A DNA stretch of 64,000 nucleotides from Desmodesmus armatus. Its lineage: Eukaryota; Chlorophyta; Chlorophyceae; Sphaeropleales; Scenedesmaceae. Shown here piece after piece: positions 1 to 12,789 of the stretch. The notes beneath the pieces are model-generated. The model was given only the letters and a program-made list of their open reading frames with translations, searched no databases and was not told the origin of the DNA. How positions within the stretch are numbered: position 1 is the first letter of the stretch; each line of letters begins with the position of its first letter. The DNA lies in contig VIIQ02000555.1 in the NCBI GenBank assembly GCA_007449985.2, forward strand, positions 186,001-250,000. Reading direction: 5' to 3'. The translations under genes and the position numbers were made by a program.

Positions 1-1262
1 GTACGGTATGGTTCGTGATGTTGTTTACTGTGGCTTATGTTGCCAGTACTACACTGTAACAACTGGCAAACCAGGGACGGCGACGGATCCCAGTGGTCCC
101 CTCCTGTTCATTTTTATTCACTCGTGGGTTTTTCCGGCATCCTGCTGTACAATTGTCATTTGTGTGCAGTTGCTGCACCTGAAAGCTCCTGTGCTTCCTG
201 CTCCCCCCCCCCCCCCCTGGCTGCCTTGCTGTCTAGTGGTGTTGATCAACAGGTAATGTGAATGTGCTGTAGTGTGCGTATGCTGTAATGTGAGTGTGCT
301 GTGTTTGTTGATGGTGAGCTTCTACGGAGAAGCACATTCAATGACGCCAGGAGACCGGTGAGGTGCAGCAGGTGCTGCTGCTGGTGGTCCATCTGTTGTT
401 GTGCTGTCTGCTGGTGCTTCAACGTCAGCAGCACGCCTGCTCCTCGTGACAGCTCCCATTGAAACCGAAAACAAAGCTAAGAAAGATCAGTGCTATACTG
501 ACTGTCCCTAGCGAAGTGCCTTGCATGTTGCTTTAAACGATGGCGCGCAGCTTGGTGTAAGTGAGTCTTGGAGACCCGATCTTTCCGTTTTGCGATGCAA
601 ACGTACTTTGTAGGACACGTTTGATTCATATGGATGTGTATCGAGCGCCGAAGTGTCATTTGTAACTGGTCAGGACAAGTGCCTCACCTGCTCGCCTGCA
701 CCACTTGAGATTGCACTTAAACGTGTACACACAGTACAGAAATGTACTGCTTCAGTTTCAGCCCGATCACGGAATTGTGTGAATTTAGCAGAGTTTTTTT
801 CAATTTGTGTCCTCCGGTATGCACTGTCTTTGCTGCTGTGTGACCGTCCAGTCGTTTCTGTAAGTTAATGACGTTGAAAACGAATTTTTCAAGCCTTTGT
901 GCATTGGGAAGAACATGCACATGTTGACATCTCAAAACGCATTTGCAGCTCAAGCTTGCATAGTGGCTGAATTGAAAAGTCTCTTGGTACTTTTATGTCC
1001 TTATAACGCACACGGAGTTGCAAGCCTCGCGCGCCCGTGCTTGCTGAGATATGGGGGTCCAAAAACTGCCCCAAAAACTGCTAGATGACCTTTTACTGGG
1101 ATCCGTAACAACAACCTTGCTGGGGGGCTCCAGGATAAGTGCAACCTGGGGAGGATGTATTTGGCGGTCATCACAACAATGTCCCCCTCCACAGTACACT
1201 GCTGGTCTGTGCAGTACTGTGCAAGCAAGCTGCGACACCATGCATTACATATCTTTTGCGAA
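1..1262. other. no gene recognised
   Basis: I see no convincing coding exon on either strand. Short open frames exist but show no family resemblance and no good splice signals. A run of about 14 C lies near 204-217. The right-hand end must hold the 3' untranslated region of the minus-strand DPH2 gene; TTACA at 1245-1249 (TGTAA on the minus strand) is a possible polyadenylation signal, although it is only about 14 bases past the stop. Confidence 0.5.
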
Positions 1263-3827
1263 TCATTGCTGAGGCTCATCAACATATGCAGCCGCACGCC
1301 CAGACCTGCCGGCAACTGCTGCAGCAGCAGGCAAGATGGCCCCGCCAGTGGCAGGTGTTTCAAGCCCTTTGTATGTGCGACGCTGCGTCAAGTACTGTGC
1401 CGCGGAGTGCACCTGCACCTGCTTGCCTGTGCTGTTCCCTGTCAGCGCCTGACTGTGACTGCCGCCAGCGATGACAAGTGCCCCTGCAGCAGCTGAAAGC
1501 TGCTGCACCGCGCTGTCCTCATCATTGTCGTCACTTTCCAATTCAGTAATATTACCCCCACATCAACCCTCGTGCTGACCCCACCACCCTCCCCCCTGCC
1601 CAGTCCAGCAGGCTCCTGCAGCTGCAGCAGGTCCCCAAAGTCGAGCCTGCAGCGGAATACAGTACGCACAGCAACCCGCAAACAGAAAGTAAGGATGTGT
1701 GCAAGGATGTATGTCCCCTGGAAAGCACCATTCAACAACTGCAGAGCATGTCGCCACACTGCTGGCGCTGCCACCGTACCTGTAGTGTGCTGCGTCAAAA
1801 TCCTTGCCAGTGAAGGCCAGGAATGCCTCGTGGGGTGTGATGATGGGGTTGAGGTACTCCTTTGAGTCCAGTATGAGGCCCTGGGGGTCTGCCAGCATCA
1901 CAAACACCTCAATCTCAGGGAAGTTGGCCAGCTTGGCGGGGTTGGGCTTGCCCATAAGGAGCGTGTAGGTCTTCTTGCCCGCCTGCATGTGCAAGCAGTC
2001 AGACAACAGCCCCGTGAAACGTGCCACATTAGTACACTTTCTGTGTTACAGCCTGGAGTGGCTCCAGCCGTCACCACAAAAGGCACAGGGGACTTGGTGC
2101 CTTTCAAACTTGAAGTGCATCTGTATCATACCCACCACTCTGCTGAACACAAATCACGACTGTGCCCCAAGTGATGCATCCGAGCACACAGACTTTCAGC
2201 CTGCCTGTTGAAGGTGGCTCATACCTCGGCTGCAAGGTGCCTCAGCTGTTCCAGTGCTGTCTTGTATCCTGCAGCACCAAGGGTGCCCACCAGTAGCCCC
2301 ACCATGCTAGCACCACGGGCCCGCTCCACAAGGTAGTACCTGCACAGCAAGACAACATGCAGCATGACAGCAGACACACTTGGCACAAGGCTAAGGGTTT
2401 ACTGGGTTTCCGGCATTGGACCTGATATCCGTATATCAGTACGTCAGGCAGTGCTGACATGATCACAAACCTCACTGGGCTTCCCTACTGCAACAGCCCT
2501 ACACCTGCAATGCATATGTTGTACCTGCGCTTCAGCAGGCGGTCCAGGCCGGGGCTCAGGCCAGCTGCTACAGCCTGGGTCTCAGGGTCCAGTAGCAGCC
2601 AGTGCCGGCTGGCATATGACAGCTGCAGGTGTGTCAGGGCAGGGCTAGCTGGTGGCCCTAGCCAGACCATGTGAGCTGCGTCCCCAATGCTGCTGGCGTG
2701 CTGGGTGCTGCCACTGGGCAACTGCCAGACGAGGCCACCAATGGGGACAACTGCCGCTGACTGACTACACTGCTCTAATACTGCTGCTGGGCCAGTCGAG
2801 CTGCTGCTGCTGCTGGGCTGTGTTTCGTCACCCGTGCCTTTTGCACAGCAGCCATCTCCACTAGCACTGGCGGCAGCAGCTGCTTGTGGATGTGGTGGTG
2901 CAGCACCATTGGCTGTACCCTGGTGGGGCCACAGCTCTGTTGCGGCGCTCTGCGCAAACACCAGCTGCAAAGGACCCAGATATGCTTCCTGCACGGCCTG
3001 CTGCAGCTGCTCCAACTGATGTATGTACCCCTGGTCACTGCAGATGATGCACACTGGGTGCTGCTGCTGCCCCTGCTGACTGCTTTCAGTGCTGCAGTTT
3101 GCCTGCACCTGTTCGTGCAGCTCTGCCAGCTGCTGCACCAGCCAGGTGCTGGCCTGCTGCACATTGAGATCACGCTTGGGCAGCACACACAGGGCTGGCG
3201 TGCGGGACACCGGGTGCAATGAGGCATAGCCGTAGTGCACCTGCGGCCGCCGCAACACGCATGGAAAAAGACACAGCAACAGAACATCAGATGGGCCAGC
3301 AGCCTTCACATTGCACAGCGCTGCAACTGGACGGAATACAAACAGCGTTTGGGTGTGATCTGCAAGGGGATCTGACAGGCGAATCTGCCACTATCGCTCA
3401 AGATGATGCAGCCTCCCACCCAAGCGCATGACTCACCACACAGTCAGCGTTGACGTGTGCTGCTGCCACCTCGTCTATACTCAGCGGGTTGTATGACGTG
3501 TCTGCCAGCACATACACCTGCATGTGCACACCAGTAACGACCCAGGGTGGAGATGGCCCACAGGTGGCCGCAGGGTGGATGGTGCACACTATTGGTGACG
3601 CTGGTGGTATGCCAGCTGCTCCCCAGCTGCTGCTACAGCATCCAAGTCACCTTTGCTGGTGATCCATGCTGTTGTAGAAGTTGCTGCAGCTCCCGTGCAA
3701 TCGTTGGGGCATGACACAGCAGGTCATCTGGGAACTGCAGTGTCACACGCTTGAATGCGTTGTATGTGATATATTGAAACACTCTCTGGTGCTCCCAAGT
3801 ATCACTTGAGTTGTGTGGGGCTGTCAT
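1263..3827 (-). CDS. DPH2: Diphthamide biosynthesis protein 2 (DPH2), one frame break
   Basis: DPH2 partners DPH1 in the cytosolic iron-sulfur enzyme that moves the 3-amino-3-carboxypropyl group of S-adenosylmethionine onto a histidine of elongation factor 2, the first step of diphthamide synthesis. Inferred exons (minus): 3827-3651, 3517-3437, 3240-2525, 2339-2225, 1982-1780 and 1646-1263; phases fit at every junction. Family blocks seen in order: RVTLQFPDDLL, YVLADTSYNPLSIDEVAAAH, HYGYASLHPVSR, YYLVERARGASMVGLLVGTL, TLLMGKPNPAKLANFPEIEV, LDSKEYLNPIITPHE, then RTYKGLE and GRSGRAAAY at the C-terminus. The third block has Ser where DPH1 relatives carry the Cys of GHxCL. Residues about 130-200 of the third exon are a low-complexity A/S/Q insert. 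The last exon changes frame near the G-run at 1555-1559; one extra base there would join RLDFGDLL to the C-terminal blocks. The ATG at 3827 directly precedes the conserved domain. Confidence 0.9.
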
Positions 3828-4182
3828 GATTGAGAGATGCGCCACAGCAGCAGGAGCAGCACCAGCAGCAGCACAGTGGCAGCAATGCCACCACAACAGC
3901 AGGACCAAAGGGAAAGCAGGCAACAAACCCACAAATACAGACACAGTGATACAGATGAAGTGCTGGAGTCTCTGAGTACATGCACACCGTTTCACACTTT
4001 GGCAGTTAAAGTGGTTACCGTTCAAAACGGCTGAGCTCACGGGTTTGCTTGCGCGACACCAAGCCATCCTATTTGTTTCGGTGCTTGCAACGTATCGTCT
4101 CTTCAGTGTGTCACTCCGCGTAAAGGTCGTATATACAGTACAACAGCAGCTGGCTCCTTGTCCAAGATTTGGCCACCAAGGA
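3828..4182. promoter_or_regulatory. shared upstream region of DPH2 and CysQ
   Basis: About 355 bases separate the divergent start codons of DPH2 (minus) and the CysQ-like gene (plus), so both promoters must lie here unless the CysQ protein starts further upstream at an in-frame non-ATG codon near 4045. CAG/GCA-rich sequence occupies 3845-3905. I see no recognisable promoter element. Confidence 0.45.
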
Positions 4183-5219
4183 ATGATGGGTGCCGGAAGC
4201 AGCAAAGCAGATGCACAGCCGCAGCCAGTAACAGTGGAGTTTGATGTGAGCCGGTCACCCCACTAAGTGGGCACTGCAGCTGTAGTCCAGCAGCAGCTTG
4301 GCTCGCCTCTGTGGACTGGGACAGAAGTGCGGCAGCAGCAGCTCACCTCTCAGCACACTTCTATGTTCTGCAGGTCAATGTACGCATACCGATGGAAGAA
4401 GTAGTCAAGCTCTCAGAGGAAGCCGGCAAGGCCATCATGACCATCTACAACAGTGGGGTGAGTGGCATAGAAGGGCAGCTGGGGAGAATTGTTGGTGATA
4501 AGGCAGGGCTGCAGTGACAACAGGGAGCAGGTATACCTGCTACATAGCACCTTGATGAATGCAGAAGCTTACATCAAGGGCCCTGACACCCTGCTTCTCC
4601 CTCACCGAAGGCAGGGAGGTGAAGGCAGGGGCCAGCTGATGGCCACCTCAACTGCCAAGATGGCCCAAACACCACCCCCACATGTCATTCTTGTGGCTTG
4701 CAGTGACGCATAAGTCGGTCTATATCATAGAAAGCCCGCCTGAACACTTCACACCTGTTGCCGTGTGTGTCTGCCTCTGCAGGACCATGGTGTTGAGTAC
4801 AAGGGTGATGACTCACCCCTGACCAAGGCAGACACAGAGAGCAACCGCATCATCTGTGCAGGGCTGCAGACCCTGACGCCACACGTGCCCATCATCTCAG
4901 AGGAGACAAAAACCATGCCATACAGTATACGCAAGGTGTGTCTTGTGCGGCACCGACACATTCAAAGCTTGAGCGCAGCAGTGCAGTTGGGGATCATTTG
5001 CTTGCCCTTCCACTGGTGTAGCCCTTGGATTTGCACCTCTACCGCAGCTTGGAAAGGCTGGTGTTGTTTAGTAGAAGTATTTGCTCCAGGGGCAGCCAGC
5101 CAAGTACAAGCACAAGCAGGTCATGCTCGCTGTGTACACTGGTTGATCTGCTGGTGGCTGTGGTGCATTTGTGACTGTTGTCATGCAGAACTACCAGTAC
5201 TGCTGGATAGTTGACCCCA

Positions 5220-5250
<31 letters not shown>

Positions 5251-7014
5251 TGGGGAGTTCACAGTCATGATCGGGCTGCTGCAGGTAGGTGGTGGGACCT
5301 AACTATGCCAGGCTGTTCATGGTGCTGCCATTGTCTTGGCTTGAACGCTGAATGAGATGATGAGGATGGTCAGCTCCGTTGCCATGTCCAAGGTGTCAGC
5401 ATGCAGCCCTGCTGCTGGCAGCCACCGGACGCTTCCCTGAGTGGCAGCTACTCAGTCTGTGACAAGGCTGGCCCTGCTGTGTGATGTTTCAGCGCGCGCC
5501 ACCCCTGTCCACTGCTGCTGCGGACCGTGCCCTGTGCATCCTGCAGGACAAGGTGCATGTGCAGGGCGTAGTGCATGCGTCTCACCTTTTCCACATCACT
5601 GCTGTGCTGACTGTGTGCTGGCTGCGCCCTGGGTAATGATGCAGGACAAGGTGCCTGTGCTGGGCGTGGTGCATGTGCCAGTGACAGGCAAGACGTACTA
5701 TGCTGTGGCAGGCAAGGGGGCGTTCCTGCGGGAGGCAGACGGCAGCACACGCCAGATACACTGCAAGGAATTTGCCATTGGGCAGAAAGACTTAGTCGTG
5801 GTTGGTTCAGCGTCTCATGCCAACCCCACAAACAATTCAGGTGGGCGTGGGTCGTGCTGGGGTCTTCGGCAGAAAGAGCAGGGTGGAATGCAGCCCATGG
5901 TGTCGCACAGGCATACCCTCAGGACAGCTGCCCCGGGCGCCAACAACAGCTTGCTGCAGTTTGCTGTGTGTAAATGCAGTCATGATGTGCCGACCAGCAC
6001 ATGTGGAGTCTGTCCGTCGAGAGTGAACATGCGAACAGCGTCATGCCGAGCTGTTCGCAGTGTGTAGTGAGGTGCCTCACCCCCATCAAGGGTTGATCAC
6101 ACACAGCAGAGCAGCGGGTTGGTTGACGCAGCCTGCGTATCTGTGTTGTGCTGTGCTGTGCAGTGATGGCTGAGTTTATGGGGCTGCTTGACTCCCCCAC
6201 CTTCAAGTCGTATGGCAGCTCACTCAAGCTGGTCATGGTGGCAGAGGGTGAAGCACACATATACCCCAGGTACGCCTCCGGCCGGTCTGCCTGCTGTAGA
6301 AGGCTGCACGGCTTTGCCCTGCATTTGGCTGGCGGCCCTGCAACGTGCAGCGCTGCTGCAGCTTGTTCTTCGGACGGGGGAACTTCCTCTCTGCTGAGGG
6401 TTGGAAGCTGCCTGCCAGGGTATCTCTTCAGGCTGCTGCTGTTTGGCTGCCCAGCTGTGTGTGCAAGTGTTGACATCTATGTTGGCTGTGTGTTTTCTTG
6501 TGCAGGCTGGCACCCACCTGTGAGTGGGACACAGCAGCAGCTGACATCATAGTGCGTGAGGCGGGTGGGGTGGTGCTGCAGGCAGGCAAGGTGACAGGCA
6601 AGGGGGAGCTGCTGGAGGACTGGCAGGTGAGACCCTGCTGCAGCAAAGTAACGTTTGGAAGCGCAGCAGCAGCTGTTGTGGCGGCCTGGAGCAAGCAGGG
6701 TGTCAGAGCTGCACAGTCAGCGCAGGCAGGGAGTCACAGCTGCCTTTGTGGGCTCTTCTGCAGGGACATGCACGTATGATCATGCCATGTATCACGCCAT
6801 GCATGTCGTGTGAGCTGACAGGGCATGTGGGTTGAGTGTCTGCTGCTGCCAGTATGCTGTCACAGCTGTAAATGATCGTTCTGTGTCGCCCCTGCGTATT
6901 TCTGTTCGCCCTGCTGTCATGCAGGAGGTGCTGGTGAAGGAGTTGCCGCTTGAGTACAACAAAGAGGACCTGCTGAACCCATGCTTCGTGGTGTTTGGGA
7001 AGAGGCGTCAGTGA
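4183..7014 (+). CDS. 3'(2'),5'-bisphosphate nucleotidase (CysQ family)
   Basis: This Mg-dependent phosphatase of the inositol monophosphatase superfamily hydrolyses 3'-phosphoadenosine 5'-phosphate, the by-product of sulfation and sulfate assimilation, to AMP. Exons 4183-4245, 4374-4457, 4783-4935, 5189-5284, 5645-5840, 6164-6269, 6506-6626 and 6925-7014 join in frame to 302 residues, somewhat longer than bacterial CysQ (about 246) and clean throughout. Visible motifs: [20 protein letters not shown] (metal-binding Glu), [20 protein letters not shown] (the DPxDGT metal site), [57 protein letters not shown] (the WDTAA site) and NPCFVVFGK at the end. Two ATGs are adjacent at 4183 and 4186. The frame stays open upstream to about 4045 without ATG, so a longer targeting peptide from another exon is possible. 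A TGTAA at 7171 may end the transcript. Confidence 0.93.
5539..5580 (+). repeat. degenerate copy of the CysQ exon-5 start inside intron 4
   Basis: The stretch CTGCAGGACAAGGTGCATGT followed by a diverged GGGCGTAGTGCATG nearly repeats the acceptor and first bases of the true exon at 5641-5680 (GCAGGACAAGGTGCCTGTGC and GGGCGTGGTGCATG). The two copies are about 100 bases apart. It looks like a local duplication that left a decoy 3' splice site. Confidence 0.75.
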
Positions 7015-7170
7015 TGCTGTTGTGCAGCCTTCGGAACCTTTCGAACTTCTTGGACGCTGACAGAAGAGGAAGAAGGACTTTGTCCTTGCTTTCAGGTTTA
7101 TCCCGCTAAACCTTGAGCTGTAGCGGGGCCAAGCACAGCAAACTTGAGCATGTTCACTGTTCTCTACTCT

Positions 7171-7175
7171 TGTAA
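7171..7175 (+). terminator. TGTAA polyadenylation signal, CysQ-like gene
   Basis: TGTAA, the usual polyadenylation motif of green algal genes, lies 157 bases after the CysQ-like stop codon on the same strand. Confidence 0.45.
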
Positions 7176-7675
7176 ATGATAGGGAAGGAATATAGGGACG
7201 TTTCGACTCGTCCCCGCCATTTCTCCAGGCGAGCCCATCAGGCAGCAGACACAACATAGCTTAGAATGCTTACCACCAGCAACAATGTGCCCAGAACAAC
7301 CTATGGATAGCAACGGCGATGAAAAACAGCCCAGGCCTGAAAGACAGGCGCCAACATGGCCGGCCAGAGGTACGGCGTTTGGCGCATTGCAGCATTATGA
7401 GTTGCTGAAACTGTTCAGGAGACGTAATATGTTGTTGAATGTCGGCCGTGGCCCCTTGCTGTGAGGATGGACAAGATTCCCGGCAAAGCAGTGGCCCGGG
7501 CACTTCAACTCGCCCAACCCCGTAGGCGCCTGCAAACGCATTCGTTCATCGTCACATGTAGTAAACGCTGCTCAGTGCTGTTACCTCGTGATGAGGGGAA
7601 CCCTTGTTGCACCTGCAGTGGGCTGACACTGTTGCCAGGTGCTCTGCCCATGCACACCCTCACCCACACGCTGTT
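7176..7675. other. no exon resolved; upstream of the Q-rich gene
   Basis: I see no recognised gene. An ATG at 7467 opens a short frame (MDKIPGKAVARALQLAQP) with a possible donor after it, and GCAG acceptors lie near 7616. The phases I tried do not join this frame to the Q-rich gene, so an upstream first exon is possible but unproven. Confidence 0.35.
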
Positions 7676-9391
7676 ATGCATCACACCTGGGCCCACCAGG
7701 ATTCCTACAGGCAGGATCTGCTGTTTTGGATGGAGCAGCTGGACACAGCGGTGGCCGAGAAGCAACAGCTGCTCAGCAGGGCCATGCAGGAGCAGGCAGC
7801 CAGGCGTGCCCTGCAGCAGGAGCAGCAGGTGCTGCAGCAGCAGCTGGAGCTGTCAGACAGCACAAGGCACGACCTGCAGACGTCTCTGGTGTCAATGCAG
7901 CGGGAGCAGGCCGAGCTGAGGCAGCTGCTGGACAGCATGCACGCAGATGTGGGCCGCATCCAAATGCTGCACACACCAGCTGCCGCGGCTGCGGCGACTA
8001 GTGCACCTGCTGCTGAGACCAGCAGGCAGCCTCACCTAGAACCGCCGCGATCGCTGCAGGAGCAGCAGCAGCAGCAACAGCAGCAGCCGCAGCCACATGT
8101 TGCTGCTGTCAGTCAGGTGCGGCTGCCTCACCACCACCAGCAGCAGCAGCAGCAGCAGGGACGTATGAGATTGCCTGCTGGGTGGGATGCTAGCCAGCCA
8201 GCACCATCTGCGACCGAGCTGCGGTTACAGCAGTTGCAGCAGCAGCCCAGCAATCACCAGAGCAATAGGCCCAGGATGCAGCAGCTGCAGCAGCAACCAG
8301 GACGTGCCAGGCAGCAGCAGCAGCAGCAGCAGCAGCATAATCACTGGCAGGGGCCTTCCAGCCACGCCGTGACAGAGGCAGCCGCAGAAGCAGCAGCAGT
8401 AGCTGCTGCAGCAGCACCGCCACCCAAGCGTATGAGCTGGCATCAAAGGCGCCAGCTGCTGCAGCACCAACAGCGGCAGCAGCAGCTGCTGAGGTCTGCA
8501 GGTATTGTGGGCAGCAGCAGTCCCAGGGCAGTGCAACTCCAACAGCAGCAGCACCAAGCTGGCAGCAGCAGCAGATTGCAGCCGGGCTCCCACAGCCGCC
8601 AGCAGCAACAGCAGCAACAGCAGCAGCAGCAGCAGGGTGCTGCTGCAGCAGAGGCAGCTGCTGCACAGGCACTTGCACTGCAAGCAGCTGCACAGGCTGC
8701 TGCAGCGCAGTATGCAGCAGCAGCACATGCAGCAGACACAGCACCGCTTCCGGCTCCTGGCTGGGGTGAGTTCAATCATGTCCCTGACAGCATTGCAGCC
8801 GCCGCTGCTGCTGCCACTGCTGCCGCCGCCGCTGCTGCTGATGCTGATGCTGACTCACCGGCAGAAGCTCAAGGTACCTCAACAGCCACCCCCCTAGCAG
8901 CAGCAGTACCCGCAGTACCAGCAGGCTTGCCCGACCCACCGTCCGGGCCTCAGGCTGCTGCTGCTGCTACTGCTGCTGCTGTTGAGCCTGTGTGTGAGGC
9001 CAGTGATGAGCCAGCTGAGCCCCTCACTGCTGCTGCCAGGCTATCTGGCCGCCGCAGCTCGGGTGGTGGTGTTGGGGGCCTGCTGTCAGGGCTCAGTTCA
9101 AGCTTGACGAGCCTCAAGAGGCTGGCAGGGATCAACACAGGCAGGCCTGCTGCACCACCCACACCAGACGGCAGCAGTGGCAGCGCTGGTCCGTCCGCTG
9201 CTGCTGGTGGTGGTGCTAGTGATAGCAGCGTCCTTGGCAGGGGAGGGGGTGTGGCAGTACGGATGAGCAGCCTGGTTCAGCCTGTGCGGGTGGGGAGTGT
9301 GGGGCGTCCTGAGGGGCCCAGCAGCCACCCCCTGGTGCTGGCTCAGGGGAAGGCCAAGAGGCGCAGCAGTGCGGCTGACGGCGGCAGCAGC

Positions 9392-9425
<34 letters not shown>

Positions 9426-9477
9426 CACAGCAGCAGTCACGTGATGAGCTCGCGGCAGTGGGTGAGAATGACTCGCC

Positions 9478-9509
<32 letters not shown>

Positions 9510-11972
9510 CCCAGGTGGCTGGTGCTGGCACACCTGGTGACTGCAAGCAGAATACGGCACAGCCAGAAGCAGGCGCATCAGGAGCAGCATCAGGAGGAGG
9601 GGGCAGCGCTGCTGCAGCAGCACTTGCTCACAATGCTGTGCGTGAAGGTGTGGCAGGCAATGTGATTCCCACACAGGCAGCGGCTCCAACCCCACCCAGA
9701 GCCGTCACAACAGCAGCAGCAGCAATGGCATCAGCAGCACCGGCAAAAGCAGCATCAGCGGCAACACGCCTTGCCGCAACACCCTCAGCAGCAGCACCAG
9801 CACCAGCACCAGCAGCAGCTAGTGCAGGCAGTGGTGGCGGTGTGACGTCTGTTAGCACCAGCAGCACCACCAGCAGCAGCAGCAGCAGCCCAGCAGTCAG
9901 TGATGATTCCTGGGGTGAGCCTGACTCTGGTGTGATGCTGACTGCTGCCCAGCGCATGAAGGCAGCTAAGGTGTCTGCCAGGCCACAGCCAACACCAGCA
10001 GCAGCAGCAACGGCGGCGGGTGCAGCAGCAATGGCACGAGCAGCAGACCTGCACGCACACGTCATTGGCAAGGCTGAAGCATCAGCAGTGTCAGCGCAGG
10101 TGCAACCGGTGCCATCACACCAGCCGTTCCTGCAGCAGCAGCAACAGCAGACGGCGAGTGGTGGCGGTGGTGGTGTTGCTGCTGCTGCTGACTGTCTGCC
10201 AGAGACACCCATGCGCTCTGCTGCAGCCAGCTTCTCAGCAGCGGCAGCATTTGGCAGCAGCAGCAGCAACCATAGGCTCCTAATGGCAGACCTGGCAAGC
10301 AAAGACACTGCCAGCAGCAGCAGCAGCAGCTCAATCAGCAGTGCAAGCCTTGAGCACACCGGTGGTGGTGGCAGCAGCAGCAGGTGCAGCCCTTATGCCC
10401 CAACCCGGCTCAACCAGCTGCATCAGGGTGTGTCTAGTGGCACTGCTGGTGCTGCTGCTGCTGCTGCTGGTGTGGGCCAGCAGCAGCAGCAATCCAGCAA
10501 GCTGGCCCAGCTGCTGCCTGGTCTGGTGAGGCTGTTGGATGAGGCTGGTGTGTTGGAGCAGCAGCAGCCGGAGTGGCAGCACAACAGCGCCTGGCTCTCA
10601 GGACTGCTGGAGGAACAGCAGCAGCAGCAGCAGCAGCAGCACGAAAACGTGAAGCCTGAGGGGCAGCAGCACCACCACGCCAGCAGCCACCACCACCAGC
10701 AGCAGCAGCAGCAGGTACAGCAAGTGCAGACACACCTGCAGGGAGCCGCTGACCACCACCAGCAACAGCAAGACGAGGCTGAGGCCCAGGTGTGTGGTGG
10801 CGGTCCTGGTGGTTTGCAGCTGCGGCCTGTGGCTGTTGTAGCAGCAGCTCCAGCCACCACCAGCGCCACCCTCAACACCACCAGCAGCAGCAGCAGCACG
10901 AGCAGTAGTGCTGATGGTGGTGGTGAGGGTGGTGGCCCAGCCGCGCAGGGTGTCTCTCCCCAGCCCCCTAGTGGTTCAGATGGTTGGGCTGTGTGTGCGC
11001 GCAGCAGCCTTCAGGAGCTGCTGGCCTCAACAGCTAGGCAGCTAGAGGAGGTGGAGGCATGCCTGGCGGCACAGGAGGCAGTACTGGATGCGGTACAGGT
11101 GCAGACAGTGACACCCACCAGCACCAGCAGCAGCAGCAGCAGCAAGGAGACGCCTGAGATATCTACGACACCGGCAGGGTCTGCCGCTGCTGCTGCAGCT
11201 GCAATAGACAGAAGGCAGTCTGTTGCGGGGCATGACCACCACATGCTGGAGCAACCAGCAGCAGCAGCAGCAGTAGATGCAGAGGGGATGCAGGCTGGCA
11301 GGTGGTGGGGCCTTCACAATGCAGATGTTGGGGGTGCAGGAGGATCAGCCAGTCACAATGTGCGTTCAGGGATGGGTGGGGAGTTCTCCTTTGGTGTGTC
11401 AGGAGGTGCGGAGTCACCTGATTCAGAGCTGGGTCCCCCCTCCCTGCTGCTGCACACCCTGGGCCTAGGGTGCTGTCACCCACAACAGGACCAGAGTCAC
11501 CACAGCGTACTGCAGCAGCAGCACCAGCAGCAGCAGTCAGCAGGTTACTCTGGCCTGCACAAGGCGGGCCTACCGCTGTGGATGTTGGGTTATCAGTGCC
11601 TGGGTTGTCTGTGTATGGCACAAGCAGCAGCAGCAGCAGGCCACCTGACTCTGCACTGCTGGCCCCTGACACCCCATGGCAGCAGCAGCAGCAGCATCGT
11701 CAGCAACAGCAGCCCCAGCAGCAGCAGGGGGATGTAAGCTGGTCAGCCGCTGCAGCAGACGTCAGCACCAGCACCATCACAGCGGGGGCTGCTGCTGTAG
11801 ACGCTGCTGCTGCTGCTGCTGGTGAGGCCTCCTTCAGTGGATCCATCAGCAGGTCCACCTCCCTGCCCTCTGTGGCCTCTTCCATCAGCCTGGCTGGCTT
11901 CGAGCCCAGGGACTCTATCATAATAGACCCGGCGGCATCACAGCAGCACCAGCTGCAACAAAAGGCTCCTGC

Positions 11973-12009
<37 letters not shown>

Positions 12010-12638
12010 GATCCTGAGAAAGTTGCGGGGTGCACCCTGGACCTGCAGCTGCAGCACCACAGGCAGATGTTGCAGCTGCTGCTGCAGCAGCAGGAACAGC
12101 TGAAGCAGCTGAGGGGAGAGGAGGAGCACCCCAAAGAGCAAGCCACTGTCGCTGGGAGTGCTGCCGTCGTCGAGGCGGGTCACTCGAGTGTTCCGCAGCA
12201 ACAGCAGCAGTACATGCAACAGCTGCTGCAGCAACAGCAGCAACCATGCCAGCAGCAGCAGCAGCAATATGGCCACATTCCCACAGAGCCCCTCCACTGG
12301 CAAGATCAGCTCTGGCAGAGCCCCCAGCAGCAGCAGCAGCAGTGGCACTCTCCGGCCGCTCCGCTGCTGCAGCTGCCGCCCAGCCTGACAACCATGCGGA
12401 CCAGCACCAGCAGCAGCGGCAGTGGGCATGTGGGGGGTCACATCATGGGCCAGGTACCAATGGGCCAGGTTATGGGCCAGGCAGTGAGGCCTGTGGGCCG
12501 GGCCAGCTTGCCTGGTGTGTCACTGAGTGGTGTCAGCGGCCCTGGCTCCCCCAGGGCCTCTGCTGGGGGGTCACTGCCTTCTGAGGGCTCTTCAATCAGC
12601 CTGGGCCTGCCAGAGCCCTGCGGCAGTGGAGCAACCAT

Positions 12639-12676
<38 letters not shown>

Positions 12677-12758
12677 GTGGTGCAGCAGTAGAATGTGAGG
12701 GTGGCAGTCTGGAGTCCCAGCTGGCACACCACCAGGAAAGAATCGACATGCTGCTCAG

Positions 12759-12789
<31 letters not shown>

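Noticed and set aside
7604..7675. Start of the Q-rich gene at 7604
   Set aside because: The codon there is TTG. The first in-frame ATG is at 7676, or an upstream exon exists.
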